Source: Lepas anatifera
Lineage: Eukaryota > Arthropoda > Thecostraca > Lepadidae
Length of the DNA: 64,000 bases
Direction: 5' to 3'
NCBI GenBank assembly: GCA_034440635.1
Contig: JAOTON010001129.1
Span: 310,001-374,000 of the forward strand
Every line of letters starts with the position of its first letter. Within the stretch, counting starts at the first letter, position 1. A program made the position numbers and the translations under genes. The notes beneath the pieces were generated by a model. It worked only from the letters and a program-made list of their open reading frames with translations, did not search any database and had not been told where the DNA came from. Positions 58,291 through 64,000 of the stretch are shown here, one piece after another.

Positions 58291-61140
58291 GGCTTCGAAG
58301 GCAACTTCGATTCTGGGGCCTCCAGTCCAGCTCTGCATTTTCACTACGTCGGAGAGTGCACGAAAGGAGAAGCGGAAGGCTGCGCTTGAAGGCACAGCTG
58401 AGGGACTCCTGCAACTGAGCTCAGATGACGCTTGCCTGAGTGCCGATACATTTAACGAACACTTCCGAAAACAATTCATCGTCCTCAACATCTTTCGGCA
58501 GTGCTTCAAATACTGGCCGACCATCTGTTCCGAGACAGGAGGTCTCTGTGGGGTTAGCAGCTAACCTCCACAGCCGTTGAGCCGTTTCCAGATCTGTGAG
58601 CTACCTGCAGACACTCGATGGCTTCAATGAGAGCAGCACGATTTTGGAACTGTCATGTTTCCTTTCGAGGACACTGAGTGGACGTCTCTCCCTTCGGCCT
58701 CACCATCCCGGAGAGGCTCTCAATGGTGACTATGATGACTGATGTTGCGGCTCACTCTCATCAATGAATGAATGAATGAAGCTCCCCGTCTGACCCAAGC
58801 AGCTACACTTCTCCGTGCTTCTTGCAGGGAGGAAACTTGCTGCGGGAGTTGCGTTGTGGCGGCATGTAATGGGACGATTACAGTTCTAGGAGACTGGTCA
58901 AGTCACATTGGGATGAGTCCGGAAGTGGGAAGTGAGAGGAGGAATTTATGGAAAGGCAGTGCAAGTCTCATCTCAGAGAAATCAGACAAAAGGTGTACCC
59001 CCTGGAGATAGCGGGGGGACACGAAGATGAATGGACATGGTGATTTCTTTGGCGTTAAAATCAGCGGGCATGGACCCCTAGGCTGTCTGTGTACCAGCTC
59101 AGAACACAAGTTAAGTAACACACATGCGGTCTGCAGAAAGACAGTCACGCGAAAAAGGACAGCAACGAATTTAGGTCTAACGTTGATGACTGAGCCAACT
59201 GAGGGAGGCAAAGGGAATGCAACGTCACACAACAGGGGCGCAGCATCGCTACAAGGTTCTAACCCGGTCCAACGGCGATTCAGACGTTGCACCCCGACCC
59301 CACGCACAACGCCCTCCACCAGCACCGCTCTTTACATGAGTGTGTACTCCAACAGATAACCTACAGTTTCTTGTAACTGTGTAATCATGTTAATATGGCC
59401 AACAGGCCTACAGATCTACAAATCCCTAGCTCTATGTTTGCATGATAGGGCTGCCAACCGGTTTTACCGTCGTGTATGATCTGAGGGGCATCGGAACAGA
59501 ATAAATCAGTTGAACGGCGTTGACAGTTTTTCCCCGTCCACAGATCTCAGGATCGGTCGGCACTGATAGCAGCATAGCCCGTGAAGGCTAGAACAGGTAG
59601 ATACAGTCAGCATCGGTAACCGGGAGGCTGTCAAAGATCATCCACAAAATCCCTCAACAGTGCCCACCTCATCACAGGGCACCTACTGGGGTTCAGCATA
59701 AAAATCGCCGCCACAGCGACCACCTCACCGTCGACATCGGGCAGACCTTAAACATCCAGAGGGTACTCGGGGTCCAACAGCTTGGTCAGTAGCAGCCACG
59801 TCGCCCCCACCAGTTCCCTGTAGCACTCCGGTGCTTCCAGACTGCTCAGAGACTCTCTCAGCCCCTATGATGCGATCTGCTCCGTCGGTAGGGCCATCTT
59901 CAGCGGGCCGGGGCTGTCAGCCGGCTCCCGCTTCTGCCGATTCAGAACGCGCTGGTTTCGGCGACGCACCTCTCCGAAGGCGGCGTCGTACTGATCACCT
60001 GTGTACAGCTTTGCTTCAATGTGAAGTTGCGCGTGGTCGGCCAGACTGTCAGCGCGACGGACGCACCTAATGTATTCACCGCTTAGGTACGGTTTATCGC
60101 CTGTGAGCATGAGCGCGCTAATGTTCTGCGCGCCTGAGACCCTGTCCGCACACATCGTAGGTCACAGGGCAATGAGATAGGTAGACGTCGCAACGTCGGC
60201 GTCGCACCCGAAACCGCCGCGCGAACAGTCGGTCACAGATGCGGTGCAGCGCGGCAGCGGCGCGCGCCGAAGCGCGACGCCGGAGTTTGGAGCCGGAAAC
60301 AAAGGCGAGACTGCATCTCTCGCACAAGAGGTGCGTCTGGGCGTCCGGTTAAGCAGCGTGAATACGCAGCTGGTCGAACAGGTAGGCTGGATCCAACATT
60401 ACCCGGTGACAGATGGGCAGGCGGGCCGCTGTCCAGGAGAGACAGTTCGGTGTCGCGTCAGGGCGAAGACGTTAGTATAGCTGTGTCCATAGGCGCTGCA
60501 GCCGCCGCGCGGCTCCACGTGCGCCAGCGCGTTGGGCGCCTTCGCCACTCCTGCTCCCAAACAGCATCGGACACCGTCCACTTCGCCATCCGAAGCCACA
60601 GCCGCGACATCCAGACGATCCGTTGCTACAGCAGTGATGTTTAGACCTCTGGCGCTATTGCAGCGACAACGGCTACTGGAGATGCCCGAGACAAATTAGC
60701 GACTGGCAAGGTACAGGCTGATGTGGGGCGGGCAAGGCCGGCCGAATGGGGAGGGGCCACTCAGGACCATGAGGGGGTGGGGGAGGTTGGACAGGTGATC
60801 CGAGATTGATATTCGGAAGTGTGGCACAGGTGTTAGAGTGGGAGATATGAATGCTAGTTATACCAGATGAGGACAGATCATAGTGTGGCCAACGTGACAT
60901 GGGAAGGCTGGAAAAGCCTGACTTCGCCCCTCGTTAAACCTTAATCTTTACGTTAGTTAATAAGTTAGAGAAATCAACCACTCTGGCCCGCGCACAGTTC
61001 TCCGAGAAAAATGAATTGTTTACATAGACATTTCTGCCTCGACTGTGCATAATAGAGTACATAGGACAACTGATCTGAGGGGGTATGGGTAAAAAGGAGC
61101 ACAGAGACTATTGATGTCTGGCTTCAAACACGAGGTAGAT
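58291..61140. other. no gene recognised; GC-rich part at 59.8-60.6 kb
   Basis: A GC-rich, CpG-rich stretch near 59,830-60,640 has overlapping short ORFs on both strands (one of 96 codons at 59,865-60,155 minus). None shows a family motif that I recognise. The rest shows nothing. Confidence 0.35.
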
Positions 61141-61144
61141 ACAT

Positions 61145-61760
61145 TCAGGAATCAGTTGAGAGCAAGTCAGAAAAGGAAGATATGCTGAGGTGGCCATCAC
61201 CCGTGGGACTACGATAGAAGCATCCCAAGAACAGAACATCATTGCAAAGCAACCTTATTTGAACAAAAAGTTGTTCAATATAGGGAGAATGTGTTAGCTT
61301 AATCTGTGATGCCTTGATTGTGTTGCGGACATAGATGGTGATACCTCGCTGCCCGCTGCTTCCTAGATTTACTTGATGTGGATCAAAACTTGTGAATGTA
61401 TTGAAATTTGGTAGAGCCAGAAGAGCAGGAGAAATTGGGAGACGCTGTGCCTTTGGAATTACCTCAGTAACCATAATGATGTCTGGCTCAATTCCACTAA
61501 TTACCATGGCAAAATCTTCACGTTTGTTAACAAATTGGTCACAATTTGTATACCACACCTTGAGGTCCTTCATTTCCTGCATCCTTGGACGTCAATCTTG
61601 TTTTGGATGATTTGGTAGACTCAGGTTGGTAGCAGAAGCTGTGTTCCCTACACGGGCTTGGGAGTTGAGGCCCGGTGTCGCAGATCCCTCAGAGCCTGTC
61701 CCTGTTTCAGCTATTCCCTTGTTGGAGGAACCTCAGCAGGGGATGCAGATTTTGCCCCAT
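61145..61760 (-). pseudogene. CR1/L2-type LINE fragment: ORF1 end and endonuclease start
   Basis: The frame 61,145-61,582 reads LKVWYTNCDQFVNKREDFAM, DIIMVTEVIPKAQ, GQRGITIYVRN and GCFYRSP, the N-terminal endonuclease blocks. It is truncated after about 145 codons. Upstream, a Gly/Ser/Thr-rich frame ends with a TGA at 61,592-61,594, close before the endonuclease start, as at 54,492. Confidence 0.83.
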
Positions 61761-62309
61761 CAGAGTTGGAATCAACCACAGTCTTAACAATGGTACTGCA
61801 TGCTTCTGCTAATTGACCTTGCTGCTCAGCTGCCCCTGGTGCATTCTGCCTCCTAATAGAGCTTGCTTGATGGGCCTGTGCCATACCTGATGGGACAATC
61901 CTTTCACGCTTGATGGTGAGGTTATTTTCACCAGCCTTGCGACGTCTCCATAACCCAGTCTGCAGAACGTGGCAGATTTCGACGAGATCTCATTGGGGCA
62001 GCCTCGGGGCAGACCTACCGATTTGGGGCAGCTTTTGGTCGATCTTGGGGCAGATGGGGCTCTTGGGGCAAGAACTAGTGCTTGGGGCAGCGGTCGGTAC
62101 GGGTAATCACCGAGGGAAGAAGAAAAATAATGAAAAGAAACAACAATCATTAGCTATAGTTGCGCTGTAGAAGCTGAATTGTCTCAAAAGCGTCATATTT
62201 GTCATCTGGAGAAATATGGTTAAAAAGATACCAAACAAAGGAAATTTTTAATAGATGTAAAGTCAAAGTTCCTGGAAGTGAATAAAAAATCAGGCAACAG
62301 GCGCCTTTC

Positions 62310-64000
62310 TACCTACCTTACCTTACCTAGGGATTTTGGAATGTGAAGGCCTTATCAGCCTGCTGGCTCCGTTCACTGGCGAGCTCAGCTAAGGGAAATC
62401 CATAGTTACTCTTCCCAGGCCATGAACCTGAGCAAGGTCTGTGTCCAGGGCTCTGTGGAGCCCAGGACAAGGGTGTCTAGGTCAGTTAGTCAGGGGTGTC
62501 ATACCTGGTATGTATCCAATGACTGTCAAGCCTTGCCTTGAAGAGGTTTAGTGAGGGTGCCTCCACTACACTCGAGGCCAGGGAATTCCAGTTGTTAATG
62601 ACTCGAACGCCAAATGAGTTCCGTCGAGATCTGGTAACTGCTTGAGACTTAAGCAGTTTCCATCGATGACCACAGGTACGAGTGGAAGTATCCAGGTGAA
62701 AGAATTGGTCAGGATCCTGATCTATGGCTCCACGAAGAAGCTGATACACGCGTACCATGTCACCCCGACGACGTCTATAGTATAGCGACGGTAGCTCGAC
62801 TTTCCTTAACCTAGTACTGTATGGGAGACCTCGGAGGGAAGTAACCATGCGGGTAGCACGACGCTGAACCTGTTCTACTGAATGCTCATCCTCGCGGTTA
62901 AAAGGTCCCCAAGATGCGTTCCCATACTCCAGCAAAGGTCGAAAAAGAGTCTTGAAAAGAAGTGGCAGGGTGACATCATCAATGTGAGCATATGAGCGCC
63001 GGATGACTGCCAAGATTCTAGTTGCCCTCGAAACTGCTGCTGCGGCCTGTTCTCTAAACTTTAGGTCTCTGTCGATAAGCACCCCGAGATCCCTTTCCAC
63101 ATCAGATTGCATGAAGAGTGTGCCATTCATAGAGTATGTGTGATTGTCATTACGGGAGCCAATATGGAGCACTACACACTTGCTTACGTTAAATGGTAGC
63201 TGCCAAACAAGCGACCATCTCAGTGCTCGGTCAATATCTGCCTGGAGTGTGTTTGTGCATGTGGGATCATTTGCAGAACTGTAGAGCTTGGTATCGTCAG
63301 CAAAGATTTTCACGTGCAATTTCACATTGTCAGCTAAGTCGTTGATAAATACAAGGAATAACAAGGGCCCCAGGACGGAGCCCTGAGGCACTCCGCTAGT
63401 CACAGCCGCCCAGGAAGAGACTGAGCCATCGACACAAACACGCTGAGCTCTCTGTGAGAGGGAGGCCTCTATCCACCTTAGCACCTTGCCACCTACCCCA
63501 TATGCCTGTAATTTCCTCAGGGGACGCTGATGGGGGGGACACTATCAAATGCCTTCTGGAAATCTAGGTAAACAGTATCCACACAGAGGTTTGATTCTAG
63601 ATAGCAAGTCCAATCCTCCAACGTTTCCAGGAGTTGGGAATCGCAAGAGCGCTTTGGGCGGAAGCCGTGCTGTGCACTGGACAGCAGCTGGTGTGTGTTG
63701 AGGTGCTCTAGGATGCTGTCTTTCACAATGGACCCTAATACTTTGCAGGCAACAGAAGTAAGGCTAACTGGGCGATAGTTGGAAGGCTCTTGTTTGCTCC
63801 CCTTCTTGTGTATCGGGACAAACCGTCCCCAGTTCCCAATCCTTAGGGAGTTTGGCCTCATCGAGAGATTTCCTAAAGATAATGGATAGGGGGACACACA
63901 ATGATGAAGCAGCATCATGAAGAACTCGAGGGTGGACTAGATCAGGGCCTGGTGAGCTGGAAAGTTTGAGATCCATGAGTTTGGACTGGACAGTCTGAGG
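62310..64000 (-). pseudogene. CR1/L2-type LINE reverse transcriptase to 3' end, frameshifted
   Basis: From the right edge: SSPGPDLVHPRVLHDAA, then (frame change near 63,810) NYRPVSLTSVACKVLGSIV, QHGFRPKRSCDSQLLETL and VYLDFQKAFDSVP (motif A). A C-run frameshift at about 63,530 leads to the frame 63,484-62,486 with SGVPQGSVLGPLLFLVFIND, then KIFADDTKLY (motif C, FADD), LGVLIDRDLKF and the C-terminal VINNWNSL. The 3' UTR ends in a TAAGG-type tail at about 62,311-62,330. The 5' part lies outside the window. Confidence 0.9.

Noticed and set aside
59830..60640. A gene in the GC-rich stretch
   Set aside because: Overlapping ORFs on both strands, no family motif, no splice structure that I could support.

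Overview
The window is animal nuclear DNA from an invertebrate metazoan: interrupted genes with GT-AG introns, non-LTR retrotransposons of two clades, MITE-like DNA transposons, tRNA-derived SINEs and very dense minisatellites. No bacterial, organellar or viral gene was recognised. I do not assign a species. Minisatellites that span exon-intron junctions, as here, are something I associate from memory with amphioxus ('mirage' minisatellites at its Adh locus), so a cephalochordate is one candidate; a crustacean or another invertebrate is not excluded.

One host gene fills most of the window. On the minus strand, from about 44.0 kb down to 4.5 kb and running off the left side, lies an orthologue of SART3 (metazoan counterpart of yeast Prp24), the U4/U6 snRNP recycling factor. 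I could place 14 coding exons whose splice phases all agree. They give 811 codons: an acidic N-terminus, the HAT-repeat domain, a basic Gln/Lys-rich segment, a proline-rich linker, RRM1 and most of RRM2. The C-terminal exon(s) lie beyond 4,493 or outside the window.

The main discovery is in the introns. At least six exon edges (donors of exons 2 and 9; acceptors of exons 3, 4, 7 and 8) sit at the end of a minisatellite array whose every repeat unit carries a copy of that splice site plus roughly 6 to 40 nt of the exon. The largest array (33-bp unit, about 100 copies, intron 3) keeps the reading frame open into exon 4. Several arrays have been used as landing sites: two fold-back elements in intron 3 with the same 8-bp flanking repeat CTGTACAG, which occurs in nearly every satellite unit; a 4.3-kb palindromic element in the exon-3 array; a 2.2-kb TIR element in the exon-12 array; and LINE copies in the exon-8 array.

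Layout from left: 1-4.4 kb, I-clade-type LINE remnants (Gag with CCHC knuckles, endonuclease, RNase H). 4.5-14.7 kb, exons 14 to 8 with arrays. 15.3-20.5 kb, two LINE copies in intron 7. 20.9-25.2 kb, exons 7 to 4. 25.2-34.4 kb, intron 3 array with two fold-back elements. 34.7-43.1 kb, exons 3 and 2 with intron 2. 43.9-44.0 kb, first recognised exon. 44-50 kb, sparse upstream DNA with a 233-bp MITE and a SINE. 50-64 kb, nested transposons and CR1/L2-type LINE fragments. All LINE open frames seen are broken by stops or frameshifts, or are cut by the window edge.
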